A program made the position numbers and the translations under genes. Below the pieces are notes generated by a model that worked only from the letters and a program-made list of their open reading frames with translations, was not told where the DNA came from and did not search any database. Shown piece by piece: positions 1 to 7,224 of a stretch of 9,460 nucleotides of DNA. The stretch is from an uncultured Lachnospiraceae bacterium (GTDB lineage: Bacteria > Bacillota > Clostridia > Lachnospirales > Lachnospiraceae): the NCBI GenBank assembly GCA_902783395.1, contig CACZRA010000097.1, positions 1 to 9,460 on the forward strand, read 5' to 3'. Numbering within the stretch: the first letter of the stretch is position 1; each line of letters opens with the position of its first letter.

Positions 1-2602
1 CTTCCATGTCATCAATCTCTTCAAAACCATCGATCTCCGTTTTTTTATTTTCTTTATTCTGTTCCTTAACCTGCACTGCAGTATCATCCTCTTTGGCGAA
101 AAGAAGATCCTCATCGGCCTCCCATTCGGCGGCCTTCTCAGCAACTTTCCTGTCATCCTCCTTCTGTTCCGCCTTTATCATCTTCCGGTATTTCGAAAGC
201 AGGTTGCCTGCCGATTTATCATCCTCCTCAGTAAACAGCTTTGCCAGCTTGTCTTCACTGAATACATCGGTCATTTTCGTTTTTGTGACCGATTTCATAT
301 TGGCGATGAAATCCTCATAGGTGATGGCGAACTGCCCGCAGGTCTCACCAACGCTGGAAGAGAGGAAACTCAGTGTCCTTCCGTGCTTCATGTAGGATCG
401 TCCCTCTTCGTTATAGCGGAGCGACATGTTGGCGTAGGGATTTCTTAAGATCACATATTTTACCCCGTTCTCCACCTTTCCGCCGAGGACAGTGTACGCG
501 TGCCCTGTGTTAAGGGATTCCTCCGCATCCTCGCCGGTTGCGCAGTTAAATACCTCCTTATTCTCCTGAGCTTCCATGATACTGTCAAAGAGGGTCTTAC
601 GGTCTTTCCTTTGCAGGTGCTCATTTGTAAATTCTCCCTCGGAAATGATCTCGCTCCTCTCCTGACCCGTAAGCTTGAAGAGCCAGTTGCCGCCCTCACC
701 GTACCAGAGCGTATTGTAGCCCTGTTCACCGTCCTTTCCCATGAAGGCAGCTGCCTTCTCGATAAGCTGCATCCACAGCGCTCCGGATGACAGTATATCC
801 CCGCCTGTGACAAGCTTCGGGACCTCCTTCGTCACACGGATATACACGGGAAGCGCGGGATGATCCGCCGATCCCTTCTTAAAGAGCCTGACCGTCGCGG
901 TACCGTCGCCGTTGTCCTTTATCGCGTTTTTAAGTATGGAAGGATCAAGTCCGACAAGTCCGGTGGTCGATGCTATCATATAACAGTTGGAAACCTTTCC
1001 CTGACGGAGATCGTTTACGGTAGGCTCATGACAGAATACAGGCTCATTACGCACATCCTGCCAGTTCCTTGTGACATCGTTAATGAAGACCGCGTTCCTT
1101 GTACCGCCGGCAAATTTTGAGGTGGTCTCCTCAACCTTTGTGTTACGCACGGCGTGATCGTCGCGCATTTTCGGCGGGATGTCATCCCAGTCAGGTATGG
1201 TTTCGGAACCCATTGTAAGCTTCTTTATGTGATCCGTGATATCCTTTTCCGCCTTGAGCACATTTTCATTCCCGACAGTTCCCCTGACATGCTGCAGGGC
1301 TGCAAGAGCTGACATCAGAAGCTTCTTCTCCGCCTCATATCCCTCCACATAATGCGAGGAGGCAGCGTAGGAATTGACCGCTCTCACAGCTTTCGTGACC
1401 GCTTCCTTTTCCTGTCCCTCAAGATCTCCGGATGAGGCCTCGAGCAAGCGCGCAAGCTCAAGAGTCCTGTTCTTGAAGATCATATTTTTCTCATCGGAGA
1501 GGGTGTTCTTTGCTTCCTCCTTAGTTACCTTGTATACGGAAGGATGTCCCATTTCACGCACTGTAAGAGAGCCCACCGAAAGCCTCATGTCCCTGTCAAG
1601 GACCCTCTGAAGATCATCATAGGTTTCCTTTGCCTGAAGCTCCGCCTCCTTTGTGTCCAGGTTGTTTTTCCTGAGCTCCAGTATCTTCGCCTTCTGCTTT
1701 TCAAGAAGGATCTGGCCTCTCAGGACCATAACGTGACACTTGGACCTGTGGATCCTTTCGGCCTCGTCCTTTTCAAGGGGCTCGTCATCCATCCTCATCC
1801 CGCTGAACTGGCCGTAATACTCAAGTCTGTCCTTCAGGGTGGAGCTTGCGTCGGCATAATCCTTTTCAAGCTCTTTGAGCTTAAGCGCGATCTCTTCTTC
1901 GCTGCCGTCCGCCGGCATATAGGCCCGGGTATCTGCCTCTTCCGTAAGCTCAAGATAGCGGTTCAGCTCCTCCTCAGTCATGGAAGCAGGTTCTTCGAAT
2001 TTTTTCAGGATGGATCCGTCCATTTTTACGCGGTTTGATTCGAGATAAGCACGCACTCTCTTTGAGAAAAGCTCCATGATCTCGATCTGGGGATCACCGT
2101 TCTCTACGAGCTTTTCATAGTTCTTGATAAGAGTCAGATACTCTGCGAGATTCTTGCGGATATTTGCGCTTGACATCATCTGGGGAGTGAAATGGAAGGA
2201 CTGCACCCTGTAGCGCATCATATCCTCGTGATACCACCGCTCCGTTTTGTTCTGCACCTGCTCCGTGGTGTTCAATACATGACTTACGGTGTCACGGGTC
2301 TCCAGCGTATAGGCAGTAGCCTTTGAGGTAAGGCTTTTTGCCTTGTCTATCATCTTGTTTCTCCGCTCCTCGGCAGGTGTGGAGGCCTTGAAGACTTTTT
2401 TTCCGAGCCTGGCGCTGTCCTGCTTTTCCGAGCCGCGGACAAATGTGTCATCCACTTTATTGACAAGGTCGGTACGGTTTAAGTATCTGTCAGCCTGAAA
2501 AAGAGAATCATTTTTTGTCTCCTCGAGAAACTCATTGACGCTTTCCTTCTGCTGCATCCGGAGCACATGTTCATTCTCCTGTAAGCTGCTAAATGTATCC
2601 AT
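1..2602 (-). CDS. Calpain-like (family C2) cysteine protease with long helical N-terminal region; C-terminus outside window
   Basis: The reading frame is open from the ATG at 2602 to the left edge (867 codons, no stop), so the C-terminus is missing only because the window ends. Start: AAAGG lies 7 nt upstream of the ATG, and an in-frame stop lies at 2669-2671. There is no signal peptide or membrane segment, so a cytoplasmic location is inferred. Residues 1 to about 500 are charged and mostly helical, with a likely coiled coil near 295-345. The protease domain spans about 525-745. VNDLRQGKVSNCYMIAS carries oxyanion Gln534 and nucleophile Cys540; LWMQLIEKAAA (about 608-618) matches the calpain LLEKAYA segment; NTGHAYTVLGG carries His701; VILRNPYAN carries Asn721. 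The Cys-His and His-Asn spacings (161 and 20) resemble animal calpains. Tyr replaces the two usual Trp residues (CW to CY, NPW to NPY). The tail after about 770 is acidic and lysine-rich, probably disordered. No calcium-binding domain is visible. Substrate and role are unknown. Confidence 0.85.
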   Translation of the reverse strand, partial: MDTFSSLQENEHVLRMQQKESVNEFLEETKNDSLFQADRYLNRTDLVNKVDDTFVRGSEKQDSARLGKKVFKASTPAEERRNKMIDKAKSLTSKATAYTLETRDTVSHVLNTTEQVQNKTERWYHEDMMRYRVQSFHFTPQMMSSANIRKNLAEYLTLIKNYEKLVENGDPQIEIMELFSKRVRAYLESNRVKMDGSILKKFEEPASMTEEELNRYLELTEEADTRAYMPADGSEEEIALKLKELEKDYADASSTLKDRLEYYGQFSGMRMDDEPLEKDEAERIHRSKCHVMVLRGQILLEKQKAKILELRKNNLDTKEAELQAKETYDDLQRVLDRDMRLSVGSLTVREMGHPSVYKVTKEEAKNTLSDEKNMIFKNRTLELARLLEASSGDLEGQEKEAVTKAVRAVNSYAASSHYVEGYEAEKKLLMSALAALQHVRGTVGNENVLKAEKDITDHIKKLTMGSETIPDWDDIPPKMRDDHAVRNTKVEETTSKFAGGTRNAVFINDVTRNWQDVRNEPVFCHEPTVNDLRQGKVSNCYMIASTTGLVGLDPSILKNAIKDNGDGTATVRLFKKGSADHPALPVYIRVTKEVPKLVTGGDILSSGALWMQLIEKAAAFMGKDGEQGYNTLWYGEGGNWLFKLTGQERSEIISEGEFTNEHLQRKDRKTLFDSIMEAQENKEVFNCATGEDAEESLNTGHAYTVLGGKVENGVKYVILRNPYANMSLRYNEEGRSYMKHGRTLSFLSSSVGETCGQFAITYEDFIANMKSVTKTKMTDVFSEDKLAKLFTEEDDKSAGNLLSKYRKMIKAEQKEDDRKVAEKAAEWEADEDLLFAKEDDTAVQVKEQNKENKKTEIDGFEEIDDME

Positions 2603-2660
2603 GATCCTGCCTTTCTTTGATTCCGTAAGTCTTTGATAACGGGAAAATGCTCCCTTCAGT

Positions 2661-2689
2661 ATGATACCCTAAATCGAAGGAGCGCGCAA
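2661..2689 (-). promoter_or_regulatory. Candidate sigma-A promoter of the calpain-like gene
   Basis: On the minus strand a TTGCGC (-35, 3 of 6 matches) and a TATCAT (-10, 5 of 6) are separated by exactly 17 nt. The -10 box lies 58 nt before the ATG at 2602. The -35 box touches the large palindrome at 2691-2729. Read by eye; the weak -35 keeps confidence moderate. Confidence 0.45.
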
Positions 2690-2690
2690 A

Positions 2691-2729
2691 GTTACAATTC
2701 AGCGCATTGGCTATGCGCTGAATTGTAAC
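2691..2729. repeat. Perfect palindrome, REP-like, 17-bp arms with 5-nt loop (copy 1)
   Basis: GTTACAATTCAGCGCAT is followed by the loop TGGCT and then by its exact reverse complement. A diverged copy in the opposite orientation occurs at 7275-7313, identical at 35 of 39 positions including the loop. There is no T-run on either side, so it is not a typical terminator. It sits between two divergent genes, directly behind the -35 box of the calpain-like gene. A dispersed intergenic REP-type repeat is the best reading; a protein-binding operator is the alternative. Confidence 0.8.
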
Positions 2730-2755
2730 CGTGCAAAGAACGGGATAAATAAAAA

Positions 2756-2784
2756 TTGGAATTTTGGCGAGTTAATCATATAAT
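2756..2784 (+). promoter_or_regulatory. Promoter of malQ
   Basis: TTGGAA (4 of 6 matches to the -35 consensus) is followed, after a 17-nt spacer, by a perfect TATAAT. The surrounding sequence is AT-rich. Transcription would start near 2791, giving a leader of about 110 nt before the malQ ATG at 2900. Confidence 0.7.
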
Positions 2785-2820
2785 GATTGAGAGGAAATAA
2801 AATAAGCTGAGGTTTCAGAT

Positions 2821-2864
2821 CCTGTCTGATTCTGAAGGGGGAACGGGGAAGACAGGCAGACAGG
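2821..2864 (+). promoter_or_regulatory. malQ leader with two competing partners for one RNA arm
   Basis: Within the malQ leader, CCTGTCTG (2821-2828) can pair with CAGACAGG (2857-2864, 8 bp). Its first seven bases can instead pair with AGACAGG (2850-2856). The two pairings exclude each other because the 3' arms are a tandem repeat of the same motif. The ribosome binding sites (AGGAG at 2884-2888 and AAGGAGAG at 2889-2896) lie 20-30 nt further on and are not obviously sequestered. I recognise no known riboswitch, and a regulatory role is only a possibility. Confidence 0.2.
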
Positions 2865-2899
2865 GCGCTAAAGCATCTGACAAAGGAGAAGGAGAGAAT

Positions 2900-4393
2900 A
2901 TGAGAAGAAGCGGAGTATTGATGGCGATAACTTCTTTGCCCGGGAAATACGGTATAGGCTGTTTTTCAAAGGAGGCATACAGATTTGCGGATGACCTGAA
3001 GGAGGCGGGACAGAGCCTGTGGCAGCTGCTTCCGCTGGGCCCCACGAGCTACGGGGATTCACCTTACCAGTCGTTTTCCACCTTTGCGGGCAATCCCTAT
3101 TTCATTGATCCCGAAACGCTTGTAGAAAAGAAGTGGCTCACAAGGAAGGAATGCGAAGCTTACGACTGGGGAGACGATCCCGTAAGCGTGGATTACGCAA
3201 AGATCTATTATTCCAGATTCAAGCTCCTGCGCAAGGCCTACAGGAGATCAAAGATAGCTGCGGACAAGGACTTTAAGAAGTTCGTAAAGGCAAATGCCTT
3301 CTGGCTTCCTGATTATGCGCTCTTTATGGCGTTGAAGGATGCGCACGGCGGAAAGAGCTGGGAGACCTGGGAGGATCCTCTGAGATTCCGCGAGAAGGAG
3401 GCCATGGAAAAGGCGGCCGAGAAGCATGCCGCGGATATCGAGTTTTATGAATTCCTGCAGTATGAGTTTTTCCGTGAATGGAGAGAGCTGAAGAAATACG
3501 CCAATAAGAAGGGCATAGAGATAGTCGGCGACATACCGATCTATGTGGCTTTTGATTCCGCGGATGCCTGGGCAAATCCGGAGCTTTTTGAGTTTGATGA
3601 GGAGCTGCATCCCATAGCGGTGGCAGGATGTCCTCCGGATGCTTTTGCCGCGGACGGACAGCTCTGGGGCAATCCGCTGTACAGGTGGGATGTGCATAAG
3701 AAGAGCGGATACGACTGGTGGATGAAGAGGCTTGATAACTGCTTCAGGCTGTATGATGTGGTGCGCATAGATCATTTCAGAGGCTTTGATTCATTTTACC
3801 GCATACCGTATCCGGCAGAGAATGCGAGAAAAGGCAAATGGGTAAAGGGACCGGGATATGACTTCTTCAGGACAATGAAGAAAAAGCTCGGAGAAAGACA
3901 GGTGATAGCGGAGGATCTGGGCTTCCTCACGCCTTCCGTGCTGAAGCTTGTCGCGCGCACAGGGTATCCGGGCATGAAGATCCTTCAGTTTGCTTTCGAT
4001 CCGAGGGAGGAATCAGATTATCTTCCCCATAACTATGGGAAGAATTCCGTGGCATACACGGGTACGCATGACAACGATACGACGCTTTCCTGGTATCATG
4101 AGATCGTGGCGAGGGACAGGCGTTTTGCCGCGGATTATCTGAACATCCCGAAGCTTGCAAAGGAAAAGGATATTCCCTGGTATTTCATCCGTGCGGCATA
4201 TGCTTCGGTCTCGGATACCGCCATCATCCCCATGCAGGATATCCTGTCGCTCCCGCACGAAGCGAGGATGAACCTGCCCTCGACCATAGGAGGGAACTGG
4301 CAGTGGAGGATGAAGGAGGGGGCATTCAGCAGCGCCTTAAAGAAGAAAATGAAAAAATATGCCGGGCTCTACGGAAGGATACCAAGTGCGTAG
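2900..4393 (+). CDS. malQ: 4-alpha-glucanotransferase (amylomaltase / disproportionating enzyme, GH77)
   Basis: This cytoplasmic enzyme moves 4-alpha-glucan segments between maltodextrins and glucose, in maltose/maltodextrin use or glycogen turnover. At 497 residues it has the usual length of the bacterial short-type family. The N-terminus (RSGVLMAITSLPGKYGIGCF) and LPLGPTSYGDSPYQSFSTFAGNPYFIDP (45-72) are hallmark GH77 motifs. The catalytic residues are visible: nucleophile Asp291 in VVRIDHFRGF, acid/base Glu338 in VIAEDLG, and stabilising Asp391 in YTGTHDNDTT. They sit almost where they do in Thermus amylomaltase. The 250s-type loop contains GCPPDAFAADGQLWGNPLY (243-261). The ATG at 2900 has a strong purine-rich ribosome binding site 5 nt upstream. 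No other glycogen or maltose gene is present in the window, so the gene looks like a single unit. It converges with the histidine kinase gene, with only 37 nt between the two stop codons. Confidence 0.97.
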   Translation: MRRSGVLMAITSLPGKYGIGCFSKEAYRFADDLKEAGQSLWQLLPLGPTSYGDSPYQSFSTFAGNPYFIDPETLVEKKWLTRKECEAYDWGDDPVSVDYAKIYYSRFKLLRKAYRRSKIAADKDFKKFVKANAFWLPDYALFMALKDAHGGKSWETWEDPLRFREKEAMEKAAEKHAADIEFYEFLQYEFFREWRELKKYANKKGIEIVGDIPIYVAFDSADAWANPELFEFDEELHPIAVAGCPPDAFAADGQLWGNPLYRWDVHKKSGYDWWMKRLDNCFRLYDVVRIDHFRGFDSFYRIPYPAENARKGKWVKGPGYDFFRTMKKKLGERQVIAEDLGFLTPSVLKLVARTGYPGMKILQFAFDPREESDYLPHNYGKNSVAYTGTHDNDTTLSWYHEIVARDRRFAADYLNIPKLAKEKDIPWYFIRAAYASVSDTAIIPMQDILSLPHEARMNLPSTIGGNWQWRMKEGAFSSALKKKMKKYAGLYGRIPSA

Positions 4394-4430
4394 TATTATG
4401 CTCGGGGGGAAAGTATGAATACCAACTTGC

Positions 4431-5768
4431 TCAGAAAATGACAGTAAATGAGATGCGGCCGTCGCGGTAGTCGGCCGCTATCTTTCCGCCGAATTCCTCT
4501 ACGAAACCCTCTGCCATGGACAGTCCTATGCCGTAGCCGGAGGTCTGGGCAGAGCCGGTATTGTGGGAGGTATCGCCCCTGTAGAAGCGGTCAAAGAATC
4601 TGGTACAGTCCACGTCCTTCCCGTCCTTGTAATCATTGGTAACGATGAGCTTCGCTCCGCTGTTCCTGCGTGTGTGCGTCAGCCCCACATCGATCTTACC
4701 CTTCTCGTCGCAGTATTTCTGGGCATTGTCAAGCAGGATGTTCACTATCTCCGTGAGACCGTCCTGCGTGCCTCTTACCATAACCTTATCCGTTATCTCG
4801 GTCTTCAGTTCCTTGTCCTGATTGGAAATAATGACCTTGTAGTTGTCCGCGGAGGTCCTGACGCATTCGGAAAAATCAATATCAGACAGATCCTCCTTGT
4901 CGAGTTCGCCCATCTTCGCGAGAGTTATGAGATTTCCTATGAGCACTGTCAGGCGGTCTACCTGATTGCTTATGCTCCTTGTCCATTCATTGGCGCCGGT
5001 GGACATTTCGAGAACCTCCGTATCGGCCTTTATCACCGCCAGAGGGGTCTTGAGCTCGTGGCCGGCATTCGTAATGAAGGCTTTCTGATTTTCCATATTG
5101 CGCATGACGGGGGCTATGGCCTTCCTTGAAAGGAAAACGATGATGACCGCAAATATGATAAGGCACATGACTCCCAGCAGGAAGGAGCGGCGTATGATGG
5201 AGGTGGCATCGGCCACATCGCGTGTGGAATCCATGACGCATACGATCCGTCCCTTGGTCTCCGTGCGCCTGTTCACAAAGGTATATACATGGGTGCCGTC
5301 GCTGAAGTGTCCGTGGCGGATGGTGTGCGTGAGCAGCTCCCGGGCCTGCTCCTCAGCCTCCGTCTCACTGACGGAAGCGATATGCTCCGTGTTGACCTCG
5401 AGCACATTTTTGTCCTTGTCAAAGATCACGGAATAATACCGGATCATGTATGGATTCTCTCCGGTGAGATCTAGCAGTGTGGTGCTGCCGATGAAGCCTC
5501 CCTTTTCCGTCGAGCTGGAGCCGGAATGATGCGTTTCTCCGGGAGAGGGTTCTTCCTTCTCGTCGGCGGTGCTGCGCCGGATACGCACCTGTTCATCTAT
5601 GCTGCCGATGTCTCCGCCGTTGTCGGCTATGAAGCGGAGAGTGCGGTAGGCTTCGCTGTAGGTGGCGCCGTAGTTGTAGAAATTAAGCACTACAAGCAGG
5701 ACTATCATCACGACGGTGATAGAAAGTGTAGTGATCCCTATGAATCTGTACTGAAGCTTTTTTACCAT
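4431..5768 (-). CDS. Sensor histidine kinase, two-component system
   Basis: This 445-residue membrane kinase pairs with the response regulator encoded just upstream. Its N-terminus has a membrane segment at about 10-30, an extracytoplasmic sensing region at about 33-193, and a second membrane segment at about 195-214. A short linker leads into the HisKA domain, where FITNAGHELKTPLAVIK carries the phospho-acceptor His237. The HATPase domain has its N-box in IVNILLDNAQKY (Asn348). The G1 box is degenerate (VTNDYKDGKDVD, about 376-387, instead of DNGxGI). The F-box is FFDRFYRGD and the G2 box GYGIGLS (411-417). The extracytoplasmic part matches no sensor domain I recognise and contains a Ser/Glu/Lys-rich stretch (64-90). 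The start is supported by the natural MVKKLQYRF membrane entry, but the ribosome binding site is weak (AAGAAA). The stimulus is unknown. Confidence 0.93.
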   Translation of the reverse strand: MVKKLQYRFIGITTLSITVVMIVLLVVLNFYNYGATYSEAYRTLRFIADNGGDIGSIDEQVRIRRSTADEKEEPSPGETHHSGSSSTEKGGFIGSTTLLDLTGENPYMIRYYSVIFDKDKNVLEVNTEHIASVSETEAEEQARELLTHTIRHGHFSDGTHVYTFVNRRTETKGRIVCVMDSTRDVADATSIIRRSFLLGVMCLIIFAVIIVFLSRKAIAPVMRNMENQKAFITNAGHELKTPLAVIKADTEVLEMSTGANEWTRSISNQVDRLTVLIGNLITLAKMGELDKEDLSDIDFSECVRTSADNYKVIISNQDKELKTEITDKVMVRGTQDGLTEIVNILLDNAQKYCDEKGKIDVGLTHTRRNSGAKLIVTNDYKDGKDVDCTRFFDRFYRGDTSHNTGSAQTSGYGIGLSMAEGFVEEFGGKIAADYRDGRISFTVIF

Positions 5769-5818
5769 ATTGTTATTTCTTGTTATTGTTCAGTGCCGAG
5801 CCATAACGATGCTTGTGA

Positions 5819-6511
5819 CTATTTCTTCTTTGCCTTGCTGTAGTCCTTCAGCACGAAGGAGCCGCCCTTCATGCCCTCTATGCCTATGTCGGCGTTGATG
5901 CTCATGAGCTTCTGTCTCAGGTATGAGATATATATCCACACGGCGTCCTCGGGATCGCCTTCGACCTCCTCCTTCTGCCACACATGGGCGAAGATGGCTC
6001 CGGTCGCAAGCTCCTTGTCGGCATTGAGCATCAGGAATTCCATGAGCTTTACTTCCTTGTTTGAAAGACGGATCGAATTTCTCGCGGAAAGCTCCTGCTC
6101 GGATACGGAGAGCTTCACTGAGCCCAGCGTGAGGTCATTCGGAGTATAGGAGGCCTTGCGTCTTTCCTGGGAGCGGACTCTCGCCAGCAGCTCCTTCATG
6201 GCGAAGGGCTTGGTGAGATAATCGTCAGCCCCTGCGTCGAGCCCCTCGACCCTGTCATCCACCTCGGCCTTTGCGGTGAGCAGTATCACGGGGGTCACGT
6301 CACCCGAGGCACGGATCTCCTTTAGCGCAGTGATACCGTCCTTTACGGGCATCATGATGTCGAATATCATGCAGTCATAGCTGCCCGAGCCTGCGAGATC
6401 CACGGCCTCCTGGCCGTTAAATGCGGAGTCTACTTCGTAGCCCTGCATCTTGAGGACCTGCGTCACGGCTTTATTCAGTTCTGTTGTGTCTTCTGCAAGA
6501 AGTATTTTCAT
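5819..6511 (-). CDS. OmpR/PhoB-family response regulator
   Basis: This 230-residue cytoplasmic transcription factor has two domains. The receiver (about 1-118) shows acidic-pocket Asp8, phospho-acceptor Asp51 in MIFDIMMP, the switch Thr79 in LLTAK and Lys101 in YLTKPF. The winged-helix DNA-binding domain (about 128-225) ends with VWIYISYLRQKL and GGSFVLK, the latter an unusual form of the GxGY wing. The ATG at 6511 has an AAGGAAA ribosome binding site 5 nt upstream. Its stop is 50 nt before the start of the histidine kinase, with no terminator-like hairpin between, so the two form a standard pair. It lies 79 nt after the small alarmone synthetase gene. Target genes cannot be read from the sequence; the direct-repeat promoter at 7890-7918 is one local candidate. 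Confidence 0.96.
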   Translation of the reverse strand: MKILLAEDTTELNKAVTQVLKMQGYEVDSAFNGQEAVDLAGSGSYDCMIFDIMMPVKDGITALKEIRASGDVTPVILLTAKAEVDDRVEGLDAGADDYLTKPFAMKELLARVRSQERRKASYTPNDLTLGSVKLSVSEQELSARNSIRLSNKEVKLMEFLMLNADKELATGAIFAHVWQKEEVEGDPEDAVWIYISYLRQKLMSINADIGIEGMKGGSFVLKDYSKAKKK

Positions 6512-6590
6512 GACTTTTCCTTATTCTGATGATATTTTCCATGGCTGATAAGGCACAGATCTCTGCGCTGCAGGCATTTTATCTGACTTC

Positions 6591-7217
6591 TTACCCCTGC
6601 CGTATCAGATCCCTGATAGTCTGCATCGAGACATCGCAGGAAGCCAGCTCGTCAGCGACACGCTTCAGCTCGCTTACGATCATCTTTTCGTTGCCTATCT
6701 TCTGCTTGTACTGGAGCTCATGCTCAAGAGAAGCCCATGAGTCCATGGCTATGGTACGCAGCTGGAACTCCGCGTAGTAGCGTCCGGGGTTGTTGCCGGA
6801 GATGTCCTCATACGGAGCGCTGAACTCAAGTATCATGTGATAGGAGCGGTAGCCGTTCGGCTTGGAATTCCTGATATAGTCCTTTTCCTCGATCACCTTG
6901 CAGGAAGGCAGGGATTTCAGAAAGCGGGTGATCACATAGATATCATCCACGTAGCCCGTGACTATGCGTATGCCTATCGCGTCATGTATCTTTTTCAGCG
7001 CAGATTCCGGAGATTCCGGAAGGCCCTTGCCCCGGCATTTTTCCCGCATGGAAGAGTCCGATTTTACCCTGTAGAGCAGATGCTCGTAGACCGTATTGCC
7101 CGTATCGCGCTCGGATTCCGCGTTAAAGCGGCGTATAGGCTCCACTATGTCCTCCATCACAAGCGGAAGGATGTCTGCGTATTTTCCGTATATGCTTTCT
7201 TTATTTTCCGTGTCCAT
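6591..7217 (-). CDS. Small alarmone synthetase, RelA/SpoT nucleotidyltransferase domain ((p)ppGpp synthetase)
   Basis: The product, 208 residues, has the length of stand-alone small alarmone synthetases such as Bacillus RelQ/RelP, with no HD hydrolase, TGS or ACT domain. Such enzymes transfer pyrophosphate from ATP to GDP or GTP, making the stress messenger (p)ppGpp in the cytoplasm. Visible family motifs are LLYRVKSDSSM (ATP-binding loop, Arg50/Lys52/Ser53), HDAIGIRIV (catalytic Asp79), SKPNGYRSYHMIL (guanine-stacking Tyr123), YYAEFQLRTIAMDSWASLEHEL (catalytic Glu150, Glu165/His166) and a helical C-terminus. All key residues appear intact, so an active synthetase is expected. It is the first gene before the response regulator and kinase, 79 nt from the former with no terminator seen. 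There is no ribosome binding site upstream of the ATG, but a promoter at leaderless spacing is present. No in-frame ATG, GTG or TTG exists between this ATG and the upstream stop at 7242-7244. Confidence 0.92.
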   Translation of the reverse strand: MDTENKESIYGKYADILPLVMEDIVEPIRRFNAESERDTGNTVYEHLLYRVKSDSSMREKCRGKGLPESPESALKKIHDAIGIRIVTGYVDDIYVITRFLKSLPSCKVIEEKDYIRNSKPNGYRSYHMILEFSAPYEDISGNNPGRYYAEFQLRTIAMDSWASLEHELQYKQKIGNEKMIVSELKRVADELASCDVSMQTIRDLIRQG

Positions 7218-7224
7218 GAAAGAA

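Noticed and set aside
1544..2038. 164-codon plus-strand frame opposite the calpain-like gene
   Set aside because: The minus strand has a single uninterrupted 867-codon frame with protease motifs; the plus frame is antisense noise.
1..2602. Calpain-like gene as a pseudogene because it has no stop
   Set aside because: The frame is open to the very edge with no internal stop or frameshift; the missing end is an effect of the window.
2691..2729. Palindrome as a bidirectional terminator or a CRISPR repeat
   Set aside because: No T-run on either side, no converging genes, and no regular spacer array; the copies are single and far apart.
3248..3775. 175-codon minus-strand frame inside malQ
   Set aside because: It is opposite the GH77 catalytic region and its protein sequence has no domain features; a shadow of malQ codon bias.
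4455..4478. GCGGCCG/CGGCCGC as an annotated terminator
   Set aside because: The loop is 10 nt, the following TATCTTTCC is a poor T-run, and it lies within coding sequence, so it is mentioned only as a possibility.
4563..5129. 188-codon plus-strand frame opposite the histidine kinase
   Set aside because: It lies wholly antisense to a gene with intact kinase motifs, has no ribosome binding site and encodes nothing recognisable; it is a shadow frame.
4431..6511. Naming the two-component pair vanR/vanS
   Set aside because: General layout is similar to many clostridial OmpR-type pairs, but no resistance genes (ligase, dehydrogenase, dipeptidase) are nearby and the sensing region is not recognisable.
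6529..6534. TATCAT as a separate promoter for the response regulator
   Set aside because: No acceptable -35 box lies 16-18 nt upstream and the -10 would be only about 17 nt from the ATG; cotranscription with the upstream gene is at least as likely.
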